A program made the position numbers and the translations under genes. Positions 36,868 through 46,230 of a stretch of DNA of 64,000 nucleotides are shown here, piece by piece (within the stretch, counting starts at the first letter, position 1; each line of letters begins with the position of its first letter). The notes beneath the pieces were generated by a model that was given only the letters and a program-made list of their open reading frames with translations, made no database searches and had not been told where the DNA came from. The stretch comes from Verrucomicrobiia bacterium (lineage in GTDB: Bacteria; Verrucomicrobiota; Verrucomicrobiia; Opitutales; Opitutaceae). The stretch spans positions 1 through 64,000 of the forward strand of contig WYBX01000138.1 of NCBI GenBank assembly GCA_011525695.1. The letters run 5' to 3'.

Positions 36868-38384
36868 CGATTTTCCCTAATTCCAATCGCTGCTCCTGTT
36901 AAGGGGTTACTGTCCGACCCTGCTTGCCTGGCTACCGGCATGAGCGCGCCCGTAGCCCGGCGCCAATCGGCCAGCCGGCGCCGGAGGGCCGCGGCCTTTT
37001 CCGGCAGCTCACGAGCGAGATCATGCATCTCGCGCGGATCGCGCTCGAGGTCGTACAGCTCGAGGCGTCCATTCTCGTACCACTCGAGCAATTTCCAATT
37101 GCCACTGCGGATCGCGCCGGACGGGGTAATCCGCCAGGTGGCCTTCTCCTTTTCGGCATAGAGATAGCCGGGGTAGTGCCAGCAGATCTCGTTGCGGATC
37201 GGTTTTGCCAGGGCGGCACCGCGCAGCACCGGCAGGAGGTTGAGACCATCGATGGGAAGCCCGGGCTGCGGCTGGCGGCCGACAAGCGCGAGAAAGGTGG
37301 GGAAAAAATCCGTGCTGGTGGCCAGGGCCTCGTTGGTCGTGCCCGCCGCCACAACGCCCGGCCAGCGCACGATCAATGGAACGCGAATTCCGCCCTCGTA
37401 GAGCATCCCCTTGCCCCCGCGCAGCGGTTCGTTCGATGTCGGACTGAACCATGACACGCCGTCGCGCTCGTAGCCGCCAGCGCCGCCGTTGTCGGAGTAG
37501 AAAATGAGCAGGGTGTCTTCGGCCAGGCCCAGCGCGTCGATTCGGGCGGCGATCCGGCCCACCCCTTCATCGAGGCTCTGGACCATTGCGGCGTAGGCCG
37601 GATTACGGTGGCCGCCGTCGGGTGGTTTGCCTTCGTAATGGGGCACCAGCTCCGGCTTGGGGATGATGGGCCCGTGCACCGCGAAGTACGGCAGATAGAG
37701 AAAGAACGGACGAGCCTTGTTCTCCTCGATGAAACGGACGGCCTCGTCGGTGACAAAATCAGTCAGGTAGGCGCCGGGTTTGATCGTGCGCGGCGGGCGG
37801 GTCGTGAATCCAAAGTGGCGGTAGTCCTCCAGGAAAGTGAGCGTGTCGTCGAAACCCCGGTTTTGGGGCTGGTAGTCGTCCTCCTCGCCCAGATGCCATT
37901 TTCCCACCATGCCGGTGCGGTATCCGGCCTTCCGGAGCTCGTCGGCAATCGTGATTTCGTCGAGTGGCAGCGAAAGCTTGTTCTCGGGCGCAACCGAGCG
38001 GTGGAACTGCTCATACCCATGGAAGCGCTTGACCGCCCAGATACCGTGGCGCCCGACGTCCCGGCCCGTCATGAGACAGGCACGCGTCGGCTTGCACTGC
38101 GCCGCGCTTGCATAGGCCTGAGTGAAGCGCATTCCCTCGCGGGCAAGCCGGTCGACATTCGGCGTTTCGTAGTACCGGCTGCCGTAGCAGCCGAGGTCAG
38201 TCCAGCCGAGGTCGTCCGCGAGGATGAGTACAATATTGGGCGGCCGCTTCGGCTGACCAGGGGCAGCGTCCCGAGCCGGGAGCGCAGCACCGGATGCCAG
38301 GAAACAGCCGAGGATGACGGCAGACAATCGGGTCATCCGGTTCCGCTGTTGATAGGAAATAGCGACTCGAAATGGGATTTTCAT
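36864..38384 (-). CDS. Exported sulfatase (CKPTR motif)
   Basis: A 506-residue S1 sulfatase. The signal lies at about residues 17-40 (MTRLSAVILGCFLASGAALPA). Metal ligands are in PNIVLILADDLGWTDLGCYG, and the formylglycine site is Cys97 in QCKPTRACLMTGRD. GKWHLGEED and FYSDNGGAGG follow. The ATG at 38384 overlaps the stop of the PQQ dehydrogenase gene as ATGA; an internal ATG at 38336 directly before the hydrophobic core is an alternative. It belongs to the middle of the TonB-receptor/sulfatase operon. Confidence 0.92.
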   Translation of the reverse strand: MKIPFRVAISYQQRNRMTRLSAVILGCFLASGAALPARDAAPGQPKRPPNIVLILADDLGWTDLGCYGSRYYETPNVDRLAREGMRFTQAYASAAQCKPTRACLMTGRDVGRHGIWAVKRFHGYEQFHRSVAPENKLSLPLDEITIADELRKAGYRTGMVGKWHLGEEDDYQPQNRGFDDTLTFLEDYRHFGFTTRPPRTIKPGAYLTDFVTDEAVRFIEENKARPFFLYLPYFAVHGPIIPKPELVPHYEGKPPDGGHRNPAYAAMVQSLDEGVGRIAARIDALGLAEDTLLIFYSDNGGAGGYERDGVSWFSPTSNEPLRGGKGMLYEGGIRVPLIVRWPGVVAAGTTNEALATSTDFFPTFLALVGRQPQPGLPIDGLNLLPVLRGAALAKPIRNEICWHYPGYLYAEKEKATWRITPSGAIRSGNWKLLEWYENGRLELYDLERDPREMHDLARELPEKAAALRRRLADWRRATGALMPVARQAGSDSNPLTGAAIGIRENR

Positions 38385-40630
38385 CGTGAGGGCTTGTTTG
38401 GAAGCGCAAAGCTGTAATAGGCATTGCCCGGTTTCGTCCCGGGCTTGCCGCCTCCGCCAGCTGCGATGAGCACGAACTGGCGCCCGTCGATCTCATAAGT
38501 CGCCGGGGTCGCATACCCGCCCGCTTCCATCTGGAACTCCCACAGGAGCCGGCCCGTTTCCTTGTCATAGGCGTGGAAGCGTTCGTCCATCGCTGCGCCG
38601 ATGAAGACCACCCCACCCGCCGTGACCAGCGAGCCGCCGATGTTGAACGTCCCGGTTGGAGGCTCACCGCGTCTTTCCAGCTCTGGGTAGGTGCCAAGCG
38701 GTACCTGCCACTTGAATGTGCCATGATCGAGATCGATCGCGGTGAGCGTGCCCCAGGGCCGCTTGTTTGCCGGATAGCCGTCGGGATCGCGAAAATCGTG
38801 GTGGCCCGTCGCCACGAATGGGATGTTGCCCGCCCAGTTCGAGGTCAGGTCTCCGGCCGCGATCCGCTCGTCGCCGCCTTCACCGAGCAGGAACGCCGCC
38901 ACCGCACGCCGCTCGAGCGACGAGAATCCGGCGAAGCTCGGCATCTGGCCGCGTCCCTTTTCCAGCAATTCTAGGATCTGGTCCAGGGTCATCCGCTCCC
39001 TTACGTTCTTCAGGCTTGGAAACGAGGGAGCATTGGGGCCCGCCGGACGCTCAATGCCATGACAGGCGGAACAGGTGGCTCCGTAGATGGTGGCGCCAAG
39101 CGCGGCGGCGGTGGTATCGCCCGTCGACTTGGCGGGCTTCATCGCAATCCACTCCGCCTCGTTGCTCGCATTCACGTAAAGCGTGCGCGTGGTCGGATCG
39201 AAGGACGCGCCGCCCCACTCTGCGCCGCCGTTGAATTGCGGCAGCGTCACCGCAGCATCAAGACCCGGCGGAAGGTAGATGTCCCCGGTGCGCATTTCAG
39301 CCAGTTGCTTCAGCACGGCGGCCCGCGCGGCCGGATTGAGGTCCGTCGCCTCCGCGGCAGTGAGCCGTTGCTGCGCGAACGGCGGCGGCGCCACCGGAAA
39401 CGGCTGCGTCGGCCAGCTTCGTTCGCCCGGGATGGCCGACTGCGGCACGGATCGCTCCTCGACCGGAAAAAGCGGCTCACCGGTCTCACGGTTGAGGACG
39501 AAGACGTGGCCCATCTTCGTCACCTGCGCGACGGCATCGATCCGCCGGCCGTTGTGCTCAACACTCACGAGATTGGGCGGACAGGGAATGTCGTAGTCCC
39601 ACAAATCGTGATGGACGACCTGATAGTGCCAGACGCGTTCTCCGGTATCCGCCTTCAGCGCCAGCACGCAATTGGCGAAGAGATTCTCCCCGATGCGATC
39701 CCCGCCGTAATGATTGTAGGTCGCCGATCCGGTGCCGGCAAAGACGAGCCCGCGGGCCGGATCGAGCGTCATGCCACCCCAGCAGTTGGCGCCGCCAACG
39801 GTTTTCCACGAGTCCGGTGACCACGTCTCGTAACCATATTCACCGGGATGTGGAATGGTGTGAAAAATCCATCGCCGCTCCCCAGTGCGGACATCGAATG
39901 CCCGGATGTGACCGGGCGCACTGACGGCAGGCCCCTCGCCAACAATCGAGCCGAGGATCAGCAGATCGCGGTGGACGATGCCAGGCGTCGTGGCCGACAC
40001 CGCCATGTAGAACGTGTCGCGGTCGAGGCCGTCCCGCAGATCCACCTTCCCCTCCCGCCCAAAGGTCCGGATCGACGCACCGGTGGCGGCGTCGAGCGCG
40101 TGAAGAAAGGATCCGGCGACAAACAGGATCCGCCGCTCGTCGCCATCCGCCCAATAGGTCACGCCCCGATTCACTCCCCGCCCGCGCTTCCCGTCCCACG
40201 GATCGAACCGCCAGCGCTCGCGGCCGGTGGCGGCGTCCAGCGCGATCACCTTCAATCCCGGTGACGTGAGATACGCCACCCCGTCGACAATGATTGGATT
40301 GCATTCAATCGTCGACGCCGGCTTTGGCGACATGTCATCGCAGCGGTAGATCCAAGCCGGCTCGAGCTGCGTGATATTGCTGCGGTTGATCTGGTCGAGC
40401 GCGGAATATTTCGTTCCAGCTGCATCGCCACCGTAAATTGCCCAGCTGCGGTGCGCCGTGGGAGTCGCGCCCGCCGGCACCAGGGCCAAGGCTCCCCCAA
40501 AGGCCAACGTCGCGAAGCATCCAACCCGGCAGCCCCAGTCTCCGAGTGGCGTGCGCCGGTTGGAAACCGGCGTTACCACTCTCGGTGGTGCCTCCAGGGG
40601 GTGTGCGCTTGATGGTGGCATATTGTTCAA
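38381..40630 (-). CDS. PQQ-dependent dehydrogenase with inserted cytochrome c domain
   Basis: A 749-residue periplasmic quinoprotein. Eight-bladed propeller motifs begin at WAIYGGDAAGTKYSALDQINRSNITQL (from 63), the family start for glucose/alcohol quinoprotein dehydrogenases. A haem c domain (about 508-585) is inserted with C520-x-x-C523-H524 and a likely axial Met in GQMPSFAG. Such enzymes oxidise sugars or alcohols and pass electrons to cytochromes. The gene lies 9 bases after a sulfatase gene. The N-terminal 60 residues are odd: part is translated from a REP-like palindrome at 40542-40585, so the real start may be a non-ATG codon nearer the hydrophobic signal. Confidence 0.87.
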   Translation of the reverse strand: MNNMPPSSAHPLEAPPRVVTPVSNRRTPLGDWGCRVGCFATLAFGGALALVPAGATPTAHRSWAIYGGDAAGTKYSALDQINRSNITQLEPAWIYRCDDMSPKPASTIECNPIIVDGVAYLTSPGLKVIALDAATGRERWRFDPWDGKRGRGVNRGVTYWADGDERRILFVAGSFLHALDAATGASIRTFGREGKVDLRDGLDRDTFYMAVSATTPGIVHRDLLILGSIVGEGPAVSAPGHIRAFDVRTGERRWIFHTIPHPGEYGYETWSPDSWKTVGGANCWGGMTLDPARGLVFAGTGSATYNHYGGDRIGENLFANCVLALKADTGERVWHYQVVHHDLWDYDIPCPPNLVSVEHNGRRIDAVAQVTKMGHVFVLNRETGEPLFPVEERSVPQSAIPGERSWPTQPFPVAPPPFAQQRLTAAEATDLNPAARAAVLKQLAEMRTGDIYLPPGLDAAVTLPQFNGGAEWGGASFDPTTRTLYVNASNEAEWIAMKPAKSTGDTTAAALGATIYGATCSACHGIERPAGPNAPSFPSLKNVRERMTLDQILELLEKGRGQMPSFAGFSSLERRAVAAFLLGEGGDERIAAGDLTSNWAGNIPFVATGHHDFRDPDGYPANKRPWGTLTAIDLDHGTFKWQVPLGTYPELERRGEPPTGTFNIGGSLVTAGGVVFIGAAMDERFHAYDKETGRLLWEFQMEAGGYATPATYEIDGRQFVLIAAGGGGKPGTKPGNAYYSFALPNKPSR
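40542..40585. repeat. REP-like palindrome at the start of the PQQ dehydrogenase gene
   Basis: A 44-base imperfect hairpin. The inner perfect stem CGCCGGTT-GGA-AACCGGCG is at 40554-40572, flanked by outer arms CCGAGTGG (40542-40549) and CCACTCTCGG (40576-40585). It falls within the reading frame of the dehydrogenase leader. The sequence style is that of dispersed repeats, but only one copy was found here. Confidence 0.6.
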
Positions 40631-40639
40631 CCCATCTTT

Positions 40640-42163
40640 TCAGGCGAGTTGCAGTGAATCGGCGGTCCGCGATTGCCAGGACTCGATCTCGGTGCGCAGA
40701 CGCTGCGTGACAGTCCGATTTTCGAAGCGGCCAAACAGGTTGTGTTGTTCGAGGGGATCGTCGCCCAGCCGGTAGAGTTCGTGCTCGCCGGTGTCGCGCA
40801 GATTGAGTTTCCAGCCGTCGGCGGAAATGGCGGTCCGCGTCGACTCACCGGTGCCGCGGGCAATCGCTTCGGGAGTGGCGAGTGTGGTGCCAGGCTTCAC
40901 TCTTTCCCTCCCGGGATAGGGTGACCATTGGAGGAAGATCGTCTCCGGAGGCATGGACTCACCGCGGACGAGGCCCGCCCGGCTTCGGCCGGTGCATTGC
41001 GGATGGGCGGGGACGCCAAGCAAATCGATCATCGTCGGGACGAAATCGATGTGGCTCACCGGCTGAGCGACACGTTGTTGGCGCGTCTGCCCGGGAAGCC
41101 GGACCAGATAAGGGACCCGGGCGGAGGGGTCGAACATCACCTCCTTGTCGAACAGCCGGTGATCCCCCGCCATTTCTCCGTGATCGCTCGTGTGCACGAC
41201 GATGGTGTCATTTGCGAGGCCCAGCGCATCGAGTTTGCCGAGAATCGCCCCGATGCTGCGATCGATCTGGGTTACAAGTCCGAAGTAATTGCGCTTGGTG
41301 GGGCGGTAATCGTCGATCGTCCTGCCGAATCGGTCTTCCATGTATTCCTGCTTCAATCGATAGCGCAGCGGAATTTCGGGACCGAACGTGCGGGTGGATG
41401 TCACGTTGAATTTGATCTCATCGTCGCGGTGTTCGTGGTTGAGCGGACCGTTGTACGGCGAGTGCGGTTCGAGAAACGAGACGAAGAGAACGAATGGGTC
41501 TCGGCGGTGGCGTTCCATGAACGCGATTGCGTGGTTTTCGAGAAACCGGGGTTTCGAGAGCTCGATCGGCAGGTTGCTGGCCATGCGGCGGCCGAACGAT
41601 CCGTCCTCCTGATCGGGCCTGAAACCCCGCGAAAGGAGAAATCTCGAGTAATCGCTGAGGGTTTTCCGGTCACGGCCGGCACTGAAGTACTGCTGGTAAA
41701 GATCCTCGATCGAGACCCACTCCTGAAAGCCGTGCTGCGGGAAGACTTCGTCACCGAGGTGCCACTTGCCCATATAGGCCGTGCGGTAGTCGTTCGCTGC
41801 CTCACCCAGCATTTCGGGCAGCGCCTTCCATCGCGAAGCCAGCGGAATGTTATTGTGAATGCAGCCGTTCTGATGCGGCCACGTGCCGGTCAGCAGCGAG
41901 GAACGCGAAGGCGTGCAAACGGGATGGGTGACGTAGCAGCGGTCGAAGACCGTCGATTGGGAGGCAAGCCGGTTGAGATTCGGTGCGTGGCACCGGCCAT
42001 TGCCGTACGGCACAAGGGTGTCGGCGCGCTGCTGGTCGGGCAGGAAGACGAGGAGATTGGGGCGGCGTCGGGAAGAGCCGGGCTGGGCGCGCAGGATGGC
42101 GGGAAAAGCGAGCGACGAGGCGGCGGCGGTGCCGATGGTGCGGAAAAAGCGGCGGCGATTCAT
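40640..42163 (-). CDS. Tat-exported sulfatase (CTPSR motif)
   Basis: A 507-residue sulfatase with a Tat signal (MNRRRFFRTIGTAAASSLAFP). Cys83 in VCTPSRSSLLTGTW is the formylglycine precursor. The opening is PNLLVFLPDQQRADTL, which lacks the usual DD pair and is typical of the choline-sulfatase/phosphonate-hydrolase-like branch. GKWHLGDE and HTSDHGEMAGDH also fit that branch. Its ATG directly abuts the TonB-receptor stop codon (42164). It may act on sulfated sugars imported through that receptor. Maturation as a Tat substrate would mean folding and cysteine modification in the cytoplasm. Confidence 0.92.
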   Translation of the reverse strand: MNRRRFFRTIGTAAASSLAFPAILRAQPGSSRRRPNLLVFLPDQQRADTLVPYGNGRCHAPNLNRLASQSTVFDRCYVTHPVCTPSRSSLLTGTWPHQNGCIHNNIPLASRWKALPEMLGEAANDYRTAYMGKWHLGDEVFPQHGFQEWVSIEDLYQQYFSAGRDRKTLSDYSRFLLSRGFRPDQEDGSFGRRMASNLPIELSKPRFLENHAIAFMERHRRDPFVLFVSFLEPHSPYNGPLNHEHRDDEIKFNVTSTRTFGPEIPLRYRLKQEYMEDRFGRTIDDYRPTKRNYFGLVTQIDRSIGAILGKLDALGLANDTIVVHTSDHGEMAGDHRLFDKEVMFDPSARVPYLVRLPGQTRQQRVAQPVSHIDFVPTMIDLLGVPAHPQCTGRSRAGLVRGESMPPETIFLQWSPYPGRERVKPGTTLATPEAIARGTGESTRTAISADGWKLNLRDTGEHELYRLGDDPLEQHNLFGRFENRTVTQRLRTEIESWQSRTADSLQLA

Positions 42164-44941
42164 TCAGAACAGCATCCCCACATGGCAGCGGAACTCGCGC
42201 GGCTCCGTCCAGTTCTTGTCCCGTGCGAGCTTTATCTCGTCGAGCGCATTGCTCATGTTCAAGCGAACGATCAACGGATGCTTGAACCGCTCGATTCGAT
42301 AGCTCGCAAAAACATCCACCAGCGTCACCGCTTCGGTGACGCGCAGATACTGCACCAGCTGGTCGGCGGTCCGGGTGGCATCCTGGTAATTCGCGCCCGC
42401 GCCAAGCGTGAGGCCCTTGAGCGGGTGTTCGCGCCCGAACGTATAATTGGTCATCACGAATCCCGACCACTTCGGCGCACCGCGCGTGGGCAATCCCTCG
42501 TGTTCCGGATCCTCGGGATCGACCAGAATCTCGGTGTCGAGCCACGCCCCGCCCACCAGCATCGACCAGTTGGGCGTGAGCCGCCCGTTGAACTCCACTT
42601 CCAACCCACGGCTGCCCTCCAACCCGCTTGTGCGATAAATCGAGCGGATGAGGTTGCCGTCAATGTCGCGAAGGAGTTCCTGACGCCGGATGTTGTTCCG
42701 CTCCATGTCGAAATACGTCACAGAACCGCCCAGCCGGTCGCCGGCCAGGTGGCTGAACTTCAGCCCGAACTCCCAGCCCTCGCCGACCTCGGGCTTCAGC
42801 GGCTGACCCTCGTCATTGAAGCCGTTGGGCAGCGACGATTGGCTCCAGGAAAAGTACCCCGTCAGATTGGGGACGATCCGGTACGAGACGCCGAGCTGGC
42901 CGACCGTATCGGAAAACGTCAGCGGCGTTCCGAAGACCGAATCGGGAACGTTCGGGTCGCGCGACCGCTGGTCGGCCTTGTCCCGGCGGAGCCCGCCGAG
43001 AAGGAAGAGACGCTCGTGAAAAAGGTCGAACTGGACCGTCCCGTACAAGCCGTCCCGGTCGTCATCGACGATCGATCCACTGATGGCATTGCCCGGATGG
43101 AACAGGTCGGGATGATTGCGCACCCCCGACTCCCCGCGCGGGAAACGCAGGAGCGCGGCGTCGATATGCGGATTCGCGTAGGTCGGGCGATCCTCCGGCA
43201 GCAGCCGGATGTAGTTCCGTTCCTCCCAGCTTTGCTCCGTGCTGTCGATGGCGCGGCGTTCGTATCCAAGCAGCAGATTCGCCTTGCCGGCCTGGCCGAG
43301 GGGGAACGTGAACAACAGCTCCTGCCGAAAGGCGGTTTCATCGAAATCATCCAGCGTCCCCAACGCCGAAAGGAAGCTGCCGGTCCCCGTGCCGTAGACC
43401 GCATTGCCCCGCTGGATCGCATTCAGCTCCCGCGACGAGTCGTTGTAGAAGAAAACTGACCGTGAAATGAACTTCTCGCTGAAGTATACGAGCCCTTCGA
43501 TTGTGCCGAGGGTGGACTCGACGGCCCGCAGCGAATCGGGTCCGTTTTCGGACAGGGCCGGACCCCAGCGCAGATCATAGGCATCATAGCGGGCACCCGC
43601 CTTAGTCCGACCGGTGTTGCCAGTGGTGACAACCTCGCCCTGCAGATTCGTGACCTGCGCCGGGATTGTCAGGACACCGGTGCGATTGTTGGAGGGCGTG
43701 GCGAACGTCCAATTGCTCGGAAACCCGCGGGAGTCGAGCGAACCGACGACGTTGGTGCTGGGTCTGCCTGGAATCGGGTTCTCGTTCTTGTGGTAATTGA
43801 GTCCGAGAATCGTCAGTTCGAACTTGGGCACGGGCCGCCATTTGACCGACGGCATGAAGGCAAACTGCTCCCGGGTCGCGAAGTCCGCCTTGAAATCCTG
43901 ATCCTGATAGAAGGTGTAGAAACGGGCTGCCAGCTTGCCACGGATCAGTTCGCGATTGAGGTCGAGTGTGGCATCACGATAGCTCCGCGAACCGAGTCCC
44001 GCCTCGATTTCCGTGCGTTCCGTGAACGCCGCCTGTTTGGGAAGTACATTGAAAACCCCTCCGGGCTTTATCTGTCCATAGAGCAGCGAGGAGGGGCCCT
44101 TGGCGATTTCGATCCGGTCGGCAAATTTCGGCGAATTAATCTGACCCGCATTGCCATCCATGGTGAACCCATTGAACTGGGTCTGGTTGACGACGAACCC
44201 GCGCAAGTTGATCGAGCTTCCACCGCCACGCACGTCGTCCGTCGCCCCGCCTCCCGGCGTATACCGGAGCACCTCGTCGAGCTTCTCGATGCCGGCATCG
44301 TTGATGAGTTCCGACGTGACGACTGTTATCGAGGCGGGCACACGCACGATTTCCATGCGCACGCGCGTGGCGGAGGTGGCGGTTGCGGCGCGGTAGCCGG
44401 ATCCGCCCTCCGTCGCGGTGACCTCAAACGGGCTCAACACCGTCGTTTCGGGAGCGGTGGCGGGTGCGCTGACGGCCGCCAGCGGCGCGCCGCCCGCAAG
44501 GAAACCTCCCAGAATGCGAGCGAGGGGAGTTCTTTTCATGGTGACTTCTTGGGTTTGGGTTTGGGAACGTGAAGAAGGCTCGGCATCCCGCTCGGCGCTG
44601 TCTCGCCGAACAATTCGAAGTACATTGCTGGACTGATCCCTCCGGACCCGGAGCACGGTGCCCGCGAGCAGCCGGTTCAATGCGTCATCCGGCCAGTACT
44701 GGCCCTTTACTGCATTGGTCCGAACCGCACGGGCCGACTGCGTGGCGATCAGCAACTCCCGTCCCGACTGCAGCGAGTAGGTCCGCAGCGCCTCTTCGGC
44801 CGGACCAGCGGGGATATCGAAAGCGATCCGCAATGGCTCCGCAGCGGCGGCAAAGGACGATTCGCCAGGAAGGCCGCCGGATCCGTGGAGGATGATCGCG
44901 GCCAGCCACAGCAGCGTCGAACGACGGCAGAGTGGAATCAT
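42164..44941 (-). CDS. TonB-dependent receptor with N-terminal STN signalling domain
   Basis: A 925-residue outer-membrane transporter. A signal peptide (about 1-33) is followed by a secretin/TonB N-terminal (STN) domain, about 36-114 (FDIPAGPAEEALRTYSLQSGREL), which contacts FecR. Then comes an unusual internal Met135 and a second signal-like segment (MKRTPLARILGGFLAGGAPL), a TonB-box-like VLSPFEVTA, the plug (VVTSELINDAGIEKLDEVLRYTPG) and the barrel ending in Phe (CHVGMLF). It should import a ligand and signal through FecR to the sigma factor. The ATG at 44941 was chosen because the signal begins there; ATG 44539 could give a 791-residue receptor lacking STN. Confidence 0.9.
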   Translation of the reverse strand: MIPLCRRSTLLWLAAIILHGSGGLPGESSFAAAAEPLRIAFDIPAGPAEEALRTYSLQSGRELLIATQSARAVRTNAVKGQYWPDDALNRLLAGTVLRVRRDQSSNVLRIVRRDSAERDAEPSSRSQTQTQEVTMKRTPLARILGGFLAGGAPLAAVSAPATAPETTVLSPFEVTATEGGSGYRAATATSATRVRMEIVRVPASITVVTSELINDAGIEKLDEVLRYTPGGGATDDVRGGGSSINLRGFVVNQTQFNGFTMDGNAGQINSPKFADRIEIAKGPSSLLYGQIKPGGVFNVLPKQAAFTERTEIEAGLGSRSYRDATLDLNRELIRGKLAARFYTFYQDQDFKADFATREQFAFMPSVKWRPVPKFELTILGLNYHKNENPIPGRPSTNVVGSLDSRGFPSNWTFATPSNNRTGVLTIPAQVTNLQGEVVTTGNTGRTKAGARYDAYDLRWGPALSENGPDSLRAVESTLGTIEGLVYFSEKFISRSVFFYNDSSRELNAIQRGNAVYGTGTGSFLSALGTLDDFDETAFRQELLFTFPLGQAGKANLLLGYERRAIDSTEQSWEERNYIRLLPEDRPTYANPHIDAALLRFPRGESGVRNHPDLFHPGNAISGSIVDDDRDGLYGTVQFDLFHERLFLLGGLRRDKADQRSRDPNVPDSVFGTPLTFSDTVGQLGVSYRIVPNLTGYFSWSQSSLPNGFNDEGQPLKPEVGEGWEFGLKFSHLAGDRLGGSVTYFDMERNNIRRQELLRDIDGNLIRSIYRTSGLEGSRGLEVEFNGRLTPNWSMLVGGAWLDTEILVDPEDPEHEGLPTRGAPKWSGFVMTNYTFGREHPLKGLTLGAGANYQDATRTADQLVQYLRVTEAVTLVDVFASYRIERFKHPLIVRLNMSNALDEIKLARDKNWTEPREFRCHVGMLF

Positions 44942-45195
44942 GGGGTTGTGGGAGGAACGACAGTCGCCTGCGTTCAGGAGGATCGACGACGCACGCCGCG
45001 ACATCCCCACGGCTTTTTTCCATGACTCGCCCATTGTCGAGGCGCCCCCCGGATCTCAAGGCGGTCTCAGCCCACCTCAGCTGCGGCCGAAGACGCCGAT
45101 GGACCGGTTTTCAGTGTTTCATCCCCGGCTAATCCATTTCCCGGAGAACGGCTCCAGCCGGACCCTGGCCACAAGATGACCCAGAAACGGACGCG

Positions 45196-46230
45196 CTAAC
45201 GCTTCCGTTGCAGCTCAATCGTATCTCCGCTTCGTTTCGCTTGAATCGGGAATTCCGACTCGAGCATCCGGGTCAAAGCATCCACCCGGTCTGCGCGCAC
45301 ATACCCGGTCAGCTCGAGTTCGGCGAGCCGGGAATCGGAAATGACGAACTGCTCCCGGTTGTACCGGTTCATGCGCGCGACGACATCTCGCAGCGGCGTG
45401 CCGGCGAACTCCAGATGCGGAAACCTCCAGGCGAGCGCAAGTTCGAGCTCTCGGGACCCCAGCATCTCCGGTTGGGGCAGCGGCGCGACAGCCACCGGGC
45501 TGACTCGGAGGCGTTGGCCAACGCCGACCTTCACTCGAGGATCGCCGGCGGCATCGCGGCTCGTCTCCCCTGCGGTTCCGATCCGCTCCACGGCCACCAC
45601 GCCATGCGTGACGATCACGTCGATCTGCTGATGCTCCTCGAAGGCGACGGCGAACGCGGTGCCGATCGCACGCACCTCCAGGCCCCCCGAACACACGACA
45701 AACTCCCGGTTCGGGTCTCGCACGACGTCGAAATGCGCTGCTCCCGCCTCCATGAAGATGCTTCGCTTCTCCCCGGTATAGTTGACTTCCAGCTTCGAAC
45801 CGGCGCGTACCTGCGCGATCGACCCATCTGGCAGGATCCTCCGCGTGGACTCTTCCACGGCGAGCTGAGTGCTTACGGCGTGAGGTGCATGCTCGGGTGA
45901 AAGCGCAAGTTCAGTCCAGGCCCATCCGCCCGCCAGCAAGGCACAGCCTGCCACGGCAGCCAGCGCTCGCCGCCGATGCGAGCGTCGGCGCGTCCGCGCC
46001 TTCAGGCCACTCAGCACTTCATCGACGACTCCGGCATGCAATGCCCAATCCAACTCGTCACGGCGGCGATCGGCGGTCACGAACGCGGCCCGATGCTCCT
46101 CGCTCTCGGCGAGCCACCTCCGCAGGTCCGCCAGCTCCGCCGGTGCCAGGCCGGCCTCGCGCCGTTCAACCCAACGCTTTGCCACGGCGAGGGCGTCCGA
46201 TGCTGATGTATTTCCGGGATCAGCGTCCAT
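45196..46230 (-). CDS. FecR-family anti-sigma regulator
   Basis: A 344-residue inner-membrane regulator. The N-terminal cytoplasmic DUF4880-like helix bundle (about 11-60) binds the sigma factor, and one membrane segment spans 89-108. The periplasmic FecR domain (STRRILPDGSIAQVRAGSKLEV through about 235) is followed by an STN-like C-terminal domain (LEFAGTPLRDVVARMNRYN). It overlaps the sigma-factor gene by 11 bases and precedes the STN receptor gene by 254 bases, a classic FecI-FecR-FecA order. No gene is seen in that 254-base gap. Confidence 0.93.
   Translation of the reverse strand: MDADPGNTSASDALAVAKRWVERREAGLAPAELADLRRWLAESEEHRAAFVTADRRRDELDWALHAGVVDEVLSGLKARTRRRSHRRRALAAVAGCALLAGGWAWTELALSPEHAPHAVSTQLAVEESTRRILPDGSIAQVRAGSKLEVNYTGEKRSIFMEAGAAHFDVVRDPNREFVVCSGGLEVRAIGTAFAVAFEEHQQIDVIVTHGVVAVERIGTAGETSRDAAGDPRVKVGVGQRLRVSPVAVAPLPQPEMLGSRELELALAWRFPHLEFAGTPLRDVVARMNRYNREQFVISDSRLAELELTGYVRADRVDALTRMLESEFPIQAKRSGDTIELQRKR

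Noticed and set aside
40928..43459. Very long open frame on the plus strand across the sulfatase and TonB-receptor genes
   Set aside because: It is antisense to two genes with clear family motifs, and its protein is low-complexity Arg/Glu/Val-rich with no domain. High GC with NNC/G codon bias creates such shadows.
44942..45195. Cobalamin riboswitch in front of the TonB receptor
   Set aside because: No B12-box-like sequence on the minus strand, and the FecI/FecR context explains the regulation.
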